Positions 18,226 to 26,700 of a stretch of 64,000 nucleotides of DNA are shown one piece after another. The DNA is from Vampirovibrio sp. (GTDB lineage: Bacteria > Cyanobacteriota > Vampirovibrionia > Vampirovibrionales > JAJTHC01): contig JACEUU010000002.1 in NCBI GenBank assembly GCA_024998755.1, positions 478,045 to 542,044 on the forward strand, given 5' to 3'. Position numbers and translations under genes: made by a program. Position 1 is the first letter of the stretch. Each line of letters opens with the position of its first letter. Below the pieces are notes generated by a model. That model was given only the letters and a program-made list of their open reading frames with translations. It made no database searches and was not told where the DNA came from.

Positions 18226-18912
18226 GTAACTTCTATTTAAAATGCAGTGTCCAAAATGTGGTAGTTTAGATAAAGTTAAAGCAGGGTTCATTGGAGAAAA
18301 GCAACGGTATCAATGCAAAAACTGTGCCTGTAAATATACACGTTCAACCCCGAAAGGGCTTGCACCCATCACATGGAAGCTAGCCAACCCAGCTATACGC
18401 TTCAGGGCTTTCTCTTCGAAAAATTGGTAATTTAATTGGGGTTTCAACGCCTGCTGTACTCAAACAAATTCGTAAAATAGACACCACTGCTTGTCGGTTA
18501 GAACCACAGAAAACCACTGTTGTTGAGCTCCTGCACGTTTCTTACCGAAAAAAACGCAAAATCTGGGTATGGGTGGCTGTTTGTCGAGAAACAAGGCGAA
18601 TCTTGGACTGGGAATTGGGTTGTCGTGGCATTAAAACCTTGAAAAAATTATGGAAACGGCTTCAGTTATTCAAGGTTGAAGTTTATTGTGCTGACCATTG
18701 GAAAGCCTACAATGCCGTGTTGCCTAGTGAAAAATTGGTTCAAAGCAAGGCTGAAACGTATACAGCAGAACAGACTTGGAGCGATTTGCGACATTGGTTT
18801 GCTCGGTTTAAACGACGAGGTAAAGTCGTCTCTCGGTGTTTGGGTGATTTGATTCATGCCATAGCCATTTACTTTCACCGAGTTAATTTAAGATATAGCC
18901 AATTGCTTAAAA
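18226..18912 (+). mobile_element. IS1-like element, copy 1
   Basis: Limits are estimated from what is shared with the inverted copy at 20718-22493: the shared block runs from TATTTAAAATGCAGTG to TTAAAACTCTCA. Inverted termini are not obvious. The transposase is in two frames. Confidence 0.6.
18242..18430 (+). CDS. IS1-like InsA (zinc-ribbon part), copy 1
   Basis: Begins with a zinc ribbon MQCPKCGSLDKV ... RYQCKNCACKYT as in IS1-type InsA. The reading frame leaves the conserved helix-turn-helix after about KLA and ends early; the HTH continues in the next frame (QLYASGLSLRKIG). Copy 2 has the same break. Confidence 0.6.
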   Translation: MQCPKCGSLDKVKAGFIGEKQRYQCKNCACKYTRSTPKGLAPITWKLANPAIRFRAFSSKNW

Positions 18913-18974
18913 CTCTCATAAAAATAAACGCTACTAGCATACCCCCCCCAACGTCCTATTTTGTGCGTTTATAG
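18384..18974 (+). CDS. IS1-like InsB (HTH plus catalytic part), copy 1
   Basis: The open frame starts after a TAG at 18381 and reads QLYASGLSLRKIGNLIG (HTH), IWVWVAVCRETRR, YCADHWKAYNAVLP, and ends around HRVNLRYSQLL. This is the IS1-type catalytic domain. It needs a +1 (or -2) shift from InsA or is a broken copy. The last ~20 codons are probably beyond the element. Confidence 0.6.
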   Translation, partial: PTQLYASGLSLRKIGNLIGVSTPAVLKQIRKIDTTACRLEPQKTTVVELLHVSYRKKRKIWVWVAVCRETRRILDWELGCRGIKTLKKLWKRLQLFKVEVYCADHWKAYNAVLPSEKLVQSKAETYTAEQTWSDLRHWFARFKRRGKVVSRCLGDLIHAIAIYFHRVNLRYSQLLKTLIKINATSIPPPTSYFVRL

Positions 18975-19443
18975 TTGTTCTAAGTATTATTGCCCCTACA
19001 CAGAGAAATAGTTTATTAAATTTTGCAAGAACAGCTAAATCTTCGAAGCTGTCTTCATAGTGTAGGATTTGTTGTATAATGAAAGGATAGCAAAGGGGAA
19101 AGATGATCTATCCAACTGATTTAACAGACAAACAATACAACCTGATTGCCGATTTATTCAATGTAGGAAACTACGGTCAGGCAAGAAAGCACCTTGTCAG
19201 AGACCTACTCAACGCCGTTTTTTATCTCACCAAAACAGGGTGTCAATGGGCAATGCTACCCAAAACCTATCCACCCAGAAAAGCCGTTGAAAGCTTCTTT
19301 TACCGAGCAAAAAAACGAACAACATGGGATGCCATGCTTGAACGTCTCGTGGTTCTCGACCGAGAAGCCTCTGGTATAGCTGTTCCAATAATTATTGAGC
19401 TATAATAAGGAGGATAACGTTCACGAAAAAGGAGGATTCATCT

Positions 19444-19776
19444 ATGGCATATAGCGTCGATTTAAGACAACGAGTCGTTGATTGCATCAATCAAGAAAAA
19501 GAAACACAACAAGCCACCGTCATCCGATTCAAAGTCAGTCTCGCCACCGTCAAACGATGGCTCAAACGAACCTGTCTCATCCCCAAAAAACCAGGGGCAA
19601 CCACCGCAACAAGCATCGACAGAAACCAACTACTCGCCATACAAAAAGCCAACCCCAGTGCCTATTTGGACGAATTGGCTCTCTTGCTCGGTTCTAAAAA
19701 ATCCACCATCTCCTACAACCTCATTAAACTCGGCATTAGCCGTAAAAAAAAGCACGCTCTACCGAGAACGAAGTGA
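19444..19776 (+). CDS. IS630 type 2 orfA (DNA-binding half), copy 1
   Basis: 110 aa: MAYSVDLRQRVVDCINQEK start with helix-turn-helix (ATVIRFKVSLATVKRWLKR), then a second HTH-like part. It ends shortly after an A8 run in GTAAAAAAAAGC that is the likely slippage point into orfB. A GGAGG-type ribosome site (AAGGAGGATTCATCT) precedes the ATG. Confidence 0.85.
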   Translation: MAYSVDLRQRVVDCINQEKETQQATVIRFKVSLATVKRWLKRTCLIPKKPGATTATSIDRNQLLAIQKANPSAYLDELALLLGSKKSTISYNLIKLGISRKKKHALPRTK

Positions 19777-20290
19777 AGCCAAACGCACAGTTTATAAGCA
19801 GGAGATAGAACCGCTAACGCCCGCCAGTCTTGTGTTTGTGGATGAATGTGGGGTTGGCCGTAGAAGCGTTGAACGCTTGTATGGTCGTTCCCCTAAAGGT
19901 GAACAGGTGCAGGAGGAAATTAGTGGTCAACGCACCGAACGTACCTCTATTATAGCAGGGTTACAGGGTGGAAAGCCATTAGCCCCGTGGTGTTTTAAGG
20001 GCTATTGTAATACCGAGGTTATTTTGACGTGGGTTGAACATGAGTTGTTACCGAGTTTAACGGCGGGGATGACGGTCATTGGGGATAATGCGAGTTTTCA
20101 TAAATCTTGGGAGATTCAACAGCTGATTGAATCTGCGGGTTGTCGGTTGTTGTTTTTACCGCCTTACAGTCCTGATTTGAATCCGATTGAGCGATTTTGG
20201 TCGGCGTTGAAGGCGAGAATTCGTCGGTTACTAACCGATACCTTATCTTTAGATGAAGCCATTGACCAAGCCTTTAAAATGGCTCAATAA
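19478..20290 (+). CDS. IS630 type 2 orfB (catalytic half), copy 1
   Basis: Meaningful homology starts near 19745 (KKSTLYRERSEAKR); the earlier ~90 codons overlap orfA out of frame and are probably not translated. Catalytic residues are in FVDECGVG, VIGDNASFH and LNPIERFW. Differs from copy 2 at CGVG (copy 2 CGVD) and GEQVQ (copy 2 GERVQ). Confidence 0.8.
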   Translation: MIASIKKKKHNKPPSSDSKSVSPPSNDGSNEPVSSPKNQGQPPQQASTETNYSPYKKPTPVPIWTNWLSCSVLKNPPSPTTSLNSALAVKKSTLYRERSEAKRTVYKQEIEPLTPASLVFVDECGVGRRSVERLYGRSPKGEQVQEEISGQRTERTSIIAGLQGGKPLAPWCFKGYCNTEVILTWVEHELLPSLTAGMTVIGDNASFHKSWEIQQLIESAGCRLLFLPPYSPDLNPIERFWSALKARIRRLLTDTLSLDEAIDQAFKMAQ

Positions 20291-20709
20291 CTTTGGGAAC
20301 AGCTATAAAAAAGCCGAACCCACTTACGCCTTGATTGATTCCCAAAGCGTGAAAACCACGCTCAATGCCGAAGAACGTGGTATTGACGGGGAAAAAAAAG
20401 GTGAAGGGTCATAAACGGCATATTGTAACTGATACGCAGGGACGGCTATTGTTTGTTCAAGTACACGCCGCTAATATCCACGATACGAAAGGGGGGTGTG
20501 GTGTTTTTGAGCAGGCGGTGAAGATATTTCCTAGCTTAAAGGGTGTTTGTGCAGATGCTGGGTACCGTAAGACATTTGAGGACTTTGTAAAAGGGATTTT
20601 AGGTAAAACGGTTGAGATTGTTGAGCGAATTAAAGAGGCGGGTTGGGCGGTGATTCCTAAACGGTGGATTGTGGAGCGAACGTTTGCTTGGTTGACTGGG
20701 TATCGTCGG

Positions 20710-21258
20710 TTATATAAAGACTTTGAGAGTTTTAACCAATTGGCTATATCTTAAATTAACTCGGTGAAAGTAAATGGCTATGGCATGAATCAAATCACCC
20801 AAACACCGAGAGACGACTTTACCTCGTCGTTTAAACCGAGCAAACCAATGTCGCAAATCGCTCCAAGTCTGTTCTGCTGTATACGTTTCAGCCTTGCTTT
20901 GAACCAATTTTTCACTAGGCAACACGGCATTGTAGGCTTTCCAATGGTCAGCACAATAAACTTCAACCTTGAATAACTGAAGCCGTTTCCATAATTTTTT
21001 CAAGGTTTTAATGCCACGACAACCCAATTCCCAGTCCAAGATTCGCCTTGTTTCTCGACAAACAGCCACCCATACCCAGATTTTGCGTTTTTTTCGGTAA
21101 GAAACGTGCAGGAGCTCAACAACAGTGGTTTTCTGTGGTTCTAACCGACAAGCAGTGGTGTCTATTTTGCGAATTTGTTTGAGTACAGCAGGCGTTGAGA
21201 CCCCAATTAAATTACCAATTTTTCGAAGAGAAAGCCCTGAAGCGTATAGCTGGGTTGG
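20710..21258 (-). CDS. IS1-like InsB part, copy 2
   Basis: Same catalytic sequence as copy 1 (VCRETRRILDWELGCRG, YCADHWKAYNAVLP). The ending differs (SQLVKTLKVFI) because of the junction with the IS5 gene. The TAG preceding the open frame and the break against InsA are the same as in copy 1. Confidence 0.6.
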   Translation of the reverse strand, partial: PTQLYASGLSLRKIGNLIGVSTPAVLKQIRKIDTTACRLEPQKTTVVELLHVSYRKKRKIWVWVAVCRETRRILDWELGCRGIKTLKKLWKRLQLFKVEVYCADHWKAYNAVLPSEKLVQSKAETYTAEQTWSDLRHWFARFKRRGKVVSRCLGDLIHAIAIYFHRVNLRYSQLVKTLKVFI

Positions 21259-21442
21259 CTAGCTTCCATGTGATGGGTGCAAGCCCTTTCGGGGTTGAAC
21301 GTGTATATTTACAGGCACAGTTTTTGCATTGATACCGTTGCTTTTCTCCAATGAACCCTGCTTTAACTTTATCTAATACCAATTCCAAGTTTAAATAGCG
21401 TATAATAGAGGGGTGTTATTGTTTATTTGAAAGAGTCTGCTC

Positions 21443-21892
21443 ATGATTACCCAAGAAGACGTACTCGCCTTTGAAAAAACCTTCACCGACAAGAAAACCT
21501 ATCGCCGATTCCTCTGCATTAAACTCAAAATAATCGACGGTAAAACACAAGCCGAAATAGCCCAACATACGGGTTTCGGCTTTCGACACGTCCAACGCAT
21601 TCAAGCCCAAGTTCAACAACACGGACTTTACAGTCTCTATCCTAAAAAAGGGATTGTACGCAATAGCCTACTACCCAGTAAACAAGCCGAAATAGACCTA
21701 CTACAACGCCACAAAGGCAAGGTCGGCATCTACGATTTACACCAGGCACTCAACGCACTGGTGGGCAGACCCGTCATCTTTCAAACTGTTTACAACCTGC
21801 TCAATCGCCACGATTGGAAGGCAAAAGTACCTCGCCCAGTGCATCCCAACCATAATGATGAGGCTCAAACCCTCTTCAAAAAAACTTCCTGA
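21443..21892 (+). CDS. IS630 transposase orfA, copy B
   Basis: 149 aa, identical to copy C and differing from copy A at the second codon (MIT versus MLT). HTH domain followed by a frame end just after the A7 run. Confidence 0.85.
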   Translation: MITQEDVLAFEKTFTDKKTYRRFLCIKLKIIDGKTQAEIAQHTGFGFRHVQRIQAQVQQHGLYSLYPKKGIVRNSLLPSKQAEIDLLQRHKGKVGIYDLHQALNALVGRPVIFQTVYNLLNRHDWKAKVPRPVHPNHNDEAQTLFKKTS

Positions 21893-22445
21893 CTTCGTTA
21901 ACTCTGTTACAAAAACAGTAAAAAAGCCAGTTCGGCTATTTTTTCAGGATGAGGCGAGGTTTGGCAAAATTTGCCAAGTTCGTAAAGTATGGTTACCCAA
22001 GGGTGAACGTTCAGTAGTGGAAGCTCAACATATACGGCAATACCTCTATGCGTATAGTACCATGGAACCCAAGACGGGAGAGAGTGTTTCGTTGATTCTT
22101 CCGTATGCGGATACGGCTTGTATGACGTTGTTTTTGCAGGAATTAAGTGAGCGTTACCCTGCAGATGAGATTGTGCTTGTTTTGGATGGTGCAGGTTGGC
22201 ATAGAAGTGGGGGGCTGGTTGTTCCTCCTAACATTCGGTTGGTTTGTTTACCGCCGTATAGTCCGCAGTTGAACCCTGTGGAGCAGTTGTGGAAGGGTAT
22301 TCGGACTCGGTTTTTTGGCAATGCTTATTTTGAGACGTTGGATGCAGTGGAAGCTCATTTAGTGAAGACTTTACGCTGGGTAGAGGCTAATACAGCGTGG
22401 GTGAAATCGTTCGCCTATTTCCCCTATATTCAACACGCTATTTAA
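21855..22445 (+). CDS. IS630 transposase orfB, copy B
   Basis: 196 aa with the same D-D-E residues as copy A (FFQDEARFG, LVLDGAGWH, LNPVEQLWK). It overlaps orfA by 38 nt in the +1-shifted frame at the A7 run. Confidence 0.85.
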   Translation: MMRLKPSSKKLPDFVNSVTKTVKKPVRLFFQDEARFGKICQVRKVWLPKGERSVVEAQHIRQYLYAYSTMEPKTGESVSLILPYADTACMTLFLQELSERYPADEIVLVLDGAGWHRSGGLVVPPNIRLVCLPPYSPQLNPVEQLWKGIRTRFFGNAYFETLDAVEAHLVKTLRWVEANTAWVKSFAYFPYIQHAI

Positions 22446-22597
22446 ACTTGGAATTGGTATAAACTACCACATTTTGGACACTGCATTTTAAATACTCCTT
22501 AATAGACTTAAGGATATTATAATAGCTAATTAGTTAAATATCTCGCTTTATTTATAGGGATCTGCAGGTTTTTGAATGGAGCTTTTAACGATGCCCA

Positions 22598-22682
22598 CTT
22601 GATTATTTGCCCCCTATTCAAGTGTGGCTTGAATAAATCCCATTCTTTCAAGCCACACTTGAAAAACGGACAGGAAATCAAG
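22598..22682. repeat. Array of three 25-bp palindromic units with 5-bp spacers
   Basis: Units at 22598-22622, 22628-22652 and 22658-22682 all read CTTGA-N15-TCAAG. Spacers are TGTGG and CCACA, reverse complements of each other. Same design as 35255-35309 and 35389-35473. The surrounding gap 22494-22853 is A+T-rich and holds no convincing gene. Confidence 0.85.
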
Positions 22683-22853
22683 AGCTGAAGGCGTTTTATA
22701 ACTAACCCATTTCTTTTAGGGCAACTTCCACCGCTTGGCAAACGGTAGGTGTAAATATACTGTAGAGTAACGGATTGTTTGTCATAAATCTTAATGCGTT
22801 TTTATTGATATGTTGCTTAGGTTTGCTAATTAGTAATCCTTATAGATTTATAA

Positions 22854-23789
22854 TTAATTATCAGTATTAGCTGTATATGAACAGTACGAACAATCATAAG
22901 GGGTTAGTGGTGTATTACAACGAATACAATACTCAGGATCAAGCTCAGAATCACACCATAAACATTTAGTAATATTCCCTATAGTTACAAGTGTTCCAGT
23001 TTCGTTACAGCTTGAACAATCCCAAAAAAGAGATTCCTGACTTGAAAACTCGTCGCCATAACTTAAATTTATAGATGTAACAGACTTATCAACTGAATAC
23101 TGCAAACAAACCAATGCCTCTGGATTAGCCCCACAACTTTTACAAGTTAATACCATTTTTTGGAAGCTGTCATTAAGTTGATCCTCTTGATAGATCAATT
23201 CAGAATGACAATTAGGGCAAGCTAACTCTAAACCCTTTATTAATTCTAAAGACGAAAAACTATCTTGACATTCCTTTAATTCTTTTTGATACACTGCGTG
23301 AACTTCTAAAATTATTTTCCAAGTGTCATCACCCAATAATGTAACAGGTAGTTCACCTAAGTGACTACATAATTCGACTAATACTTCAAAGGTCTTCGCA
23401 ATTTCGGCTTTAATTTTTTCTGAAGAAAGTTCCGTGTATTTATGCTCAATATCATTGCGTATTGTATTTAACTGTTTTAATTTTTTATGATCAATCGTTA
23501 GATTAAAATCTGTGAAACGTCTACCAATGGTATAAAAATCGACCGTTTGCATTCCATCTGGCAAAATTTCTAAATCACCCTCTGGAGAAAGGATTGGCTT
23601 GTATTTACTAGCTAAAACCATCTCTAAATCAACATCAGGGCAAGCTTTAACCAAAACAGCCTTTGCGAGCAATAGAATACCAGCATAATAATTTCTAACA
23701 GCTGAAATGGAGCGTTTAGATTCTTTCAATTTGTAATCTTCTATACCAATTTGAATACTATTGATAGCGTTTTGAAGTAATGTATCCAT
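22854..23789 (-). CDS. HEPN-like protein with three zinc ribbons
   Basis: 311 aa, not assigned to a named family. Residues ~1-145 are helical and contain R111-N-D-I-E-H116, the R-x4-H signature of HEPN domains, in the expected C-terminal helix. Residues 191-303 hold three pairs of CxxC: 191/194 with 216/219, 258/261 with 276/279, and 288/291 with 300/303. HEPN folds are often RNases in toxin or antiviral systems, but some are inactive, so nuclease activity is inference. The start is 9 nt after the metH stop, with AGGGGGG as ribosome site. Base composition is visibly more A+T-rich than metH, which suggests acquisition. Confidence 0.6.
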   Translation of the reverse strand: MDTLLQNAINSIQIGIEDYKLKESKRSISAVRNYYAGILLLAKAVLVKACPDVDLEMVLASKYKPILSPEGDLEILPDGMQTVDFYTIGRRFTDFNLTIDHKKLKQLNTIRNDIEHKYTELSSEKIKAEIAKTFEVLVELCSHLGELPVTLLGDDTWKIILEVHAVYQKELKECQDSFSSLELIKGLELACPNCHSELIYQEDQLNDSFQKMVLTCKSCGANPEALVCLQYSVDKSVTSINLSYGDEFSSQESLFWDCSSCNETGTLVTIGNITKCLWCDSELDPEYCIRCNTPLTPYDCSYCSYTANTDN

Positions 23790-23798
23790 GTTACCCCC

Positions 23799-26700
23799 CT
23801 ACTCACTCGCCATGGAAAGAACCCATTCCCGCATTTCATCACGATCCGACGTGGGGTTGGTAACATCAAAATAGTAGGCTTCAGCATGGTGCAACACTAT
23901 CGCCGAAGTCGATTGTTCGGGCTCCAAAAGGAAGCTTTCCGTCATCGTGATGCCAATGCGTTCGGGTTTGAGTAAATCCATCAACAACCGCTGGTCTTCC
24001 AAATTCGGGCAAGCCGGATACCCAAAACTATACCGACACCCCTGATAAGCCGACGGCTTAAGGAGTTGCAAGCCCACCTTACCCGCCTCCTTCTGCGTGA
24101 TAGCCAGTTCCTTACGAACTTGGGCGTGCCAGTATTCCGCCAAAGCCTCCGCCATTTCCACCGCAAAGCCATGAAAAAAGAAATAATCCGTATAATCATC
24201 CTTCGCAAACAACGAATTGGTGTATTCCGTAGCCGCATGACCCACCGTAACCACCTGCATCGGCAACACATCCATCACGCCAGATTCCACCGTGGCAAGG
24301 TAATCCGCCAAGCACAAATTCTTCTTCCCACCCCGTGGAAACGCAAAGCGGAGACGTTCCGTTTTGAAGTCTTCTTCGTAAATAACGACGCTATCGCCAT
24401 CCGCTTGAGCAGGGAAATACCCATAAACCACCTGCGGTTTCAGCAGATTTTGTTCCTTGGTTAGCTGCTTGATGTTGGCTAAAATCGGTTCGACTTTTTC
24501 CGCCAAAAACTGGCTGTATTCTTCCTTGGATTTCGCTCCCCGACGAAACGACCAATGCCCCGTGTAAACCACTTTTTCATTGAGGAACGGGTAAATATCG
24601 TCAATCGGCACATCCACCACTTTCGTTCCCCAAAACGGCGGATTGGGGATAGAAACGCCTTGCGTTACAATAGAACGTGGAGCTGGCAGGGCTTTCAGTT
24701 CCGCTTCGGTAACTGTGGGCGGAATTTCCCACGGATTGAGTGGCGGTGGGGCTTCGCCCTTAGCTTTACGGGTTTGAGCAGGACTTAAAAACGGCGTGCC
24801 AGCCGTTTTGGCTTCCATAATATCTTTCAGCGTATTGAGCGTATCAAACGCAGATTGGGCATAAACCACCGCCCCATCATACACATTTTGGCAGTCGGTT
24901 TCCACAAAATGCCGAGTCAATGCTGCTCCGCCCAGAACAACTGGGGTTTTCCAGCCTTGGCTTTGCATCAGCTCCAAATTATCTTTCATAATAGCGGTGG
25001 ATTTGACCAACAGCCCACTCATGGCGATTAAATCTGCTTTTTCAGTTTCGGCTTTGGTGAGGATGGCATCTGCCAATTGTTTAATACCCAAATTATGCAC
25101 TTTATAGCCGTTATTGGTGAGGATAATATCTACCAAGTTTTTGCCAATATCATGCACATCGCCTTTGACTGTGGCTAGAACGCAAGTGCCTTTGGGTTCG
25201 GCGGGTTTATCGTCGCCCCCCAATTCTTTTTCCATAAACGGTTCTAAATAGGCAACGGCTTTCTTCATGGTTTCCGCAGATTGCAAGACAAACGGTAGTT
25301 GCATTTCGCCCCGACCGAATAAATCGCCCACGGTTTTCATGCCTTCCAGCAGAATATTGTTGACAATTGCCAACGCAGAATGGGTTTCCAACGCCAAGGC
25401 TAAATCCGCTTCTAGCCCTGTTTTGTTGCCATCCACAATACGATATTGCAGGCGGTCTTCAATGTTTTTGGGCAGATTCGCGTCTTTTTCTTCGTTGGTA
25501 ACGGCGGATGCTCCGTTGTGTTGATAATATGACATAAATTCCATGAGTGGGTCTTGTCCTTCTAGGGCGGGTTCATCAAAAATTAGCCGACGGCAGAGCT
25601 CTTTTTCGGCTTCGGGCAGTTTGTGGAGCGGTACGAGATGGGCACTGTTGAAAATGGCCATCGTTAAACCGGCTTCCACGGCGTAGTGCATAAATAAACT
25701 GTTGAGGGTGGGACGGCTATGCTTTGCTAACCCAAAACTAATGTTGGAAATGCCCAACACAAAGCCGACCTCGGGGAATTTTTCTTTAATCAGGCGAATG
25801 CCTTCGAGGGTTTCAATCCCCGCCTTGCGGAATTCCGCATCGCCACTGCCTAGGGTGAAGGTGAGCGTATCAAACACTAAATCTTCGCCCCGCATGCCGT
25901 ATTCATGCACGCATATATTGTAGATACGTTCAGCAATTTCCAGCTTTTTTTGAGCCGTTTTCGCCATGCCATCTTCATCGATTGTTAAAGCCACCACGGC
26001 TGCTCCAAATTCTTTGCAGAGGGGTACAATCGCCTCAATGCGTTCACGCCCATCTTCTAAGTTGATGGAATTGACAATCGCTCTACCAGCTATCAACTTG
26101 AGCGAAGCTTCTAGCACGTTGGTTTCGGTGGAATCCAGCATGAGCGGCACATCTAACTGTTGATTAAAGCGGGTAACGGTTTCGCACATATCGCGTTCTT
26201 CATTTCGTCCGACGTAAGCGGTGCAAACATCTAGCAGATGAGCCCCTTTGCGGATTTGGTCTTTGCCAATTTCAACGAGGGCATCGTAATCTTCAAGGGC
26301 TAATAAATCTTTAAATTTTTTCGAGCCATTGGCGTTGGTGCGTTCGCCCACAATCAGCGGCGGGTTATCAATTTGAATACCCGTGGCGGAATAGAGTGAA
26401 GTGAGCTGGTTTTGGACGATGGGGTTGCGTTTAGCTGGGGTGATTTCAGTCGCTAAGGTAGCAAGTGCTTCAATGTGCGTGGGGCAAGTACCACAACATC
26501 CGCCAATAACTTGCACGCCATATTGCCCTACAAAGGTTTGTAAATAGCCTTTTAAGCCTTCTGGCGAAAGGTGATAGTGGGCGTGCCCGCCTCGGTTTTC
26601 AGGGATGCCCGCATTGGGCACGCAAGAAACAGGGAAGGGGCTATGTTGGCACAAATACCGAATGTGCTCTTCCATTTCTTTAGGGCCAGTGGCACAATTA

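Larger units (their letters stand above)
19377..20305 (+). mobile_element. IS630-family element, type 2, copy 1
   Basis: 929 bp with ends TAGCTGTTCC / GGAACAGCTA and flanking TA duplications (19375-19376, 20306-20307). An identical-length copy is at 61914-62842. It lies inside an IS5-family transposase gene. Confidence 0.92.
19103..20754 (+). pseudogene. IS5-family transposase split by an IS630 insertion
   Basis: Codons up to EASG (19103-19376) and from KKAEPTYALIDSQSVKTT (20308-20754) join in frame when the IS630 at 19377-20305 and one TA are removed. D-D-E elements are ALIDSQSVK, GVCADAGYR and WIVERTFAWLTGYRRLYKD. A TATAAT box (19075-19080) and AAAGGGGAAAG precede the ATG. The C-terminal end is cut short at the junction with IS1-like copy 2. 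Confidence 0.8.
21377..22459 (+). mobile_element. IS630-family element, type 1, copy B
   Basis: 1083 bp with the same TACCAATTCCAAG ends as copies A and C. It separates the zinc-ribbon start of IS1-like copy 2 (ATG at 22486, minus strand) from the rest. Flanks read ATCTAA and TAAACTACC against an uninterrupted ATCTAAACTACC in copy 1, compatible with a TA duplication; exact ends are ambiguous by 1-2 bases. Confidence 0.9.
20718..22493 (-). mobile_element. IS1-like element, copy 2, interrupted by IS630
   Basis: Minus-strand copy of the 18226-18912 element, split at ATCTA|AACTACC by IS630 copy B (21377-22459). Its downstream end lies inside the C-terminal codons of the IS5-family gene at 20754. 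Confidence 0.65.
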
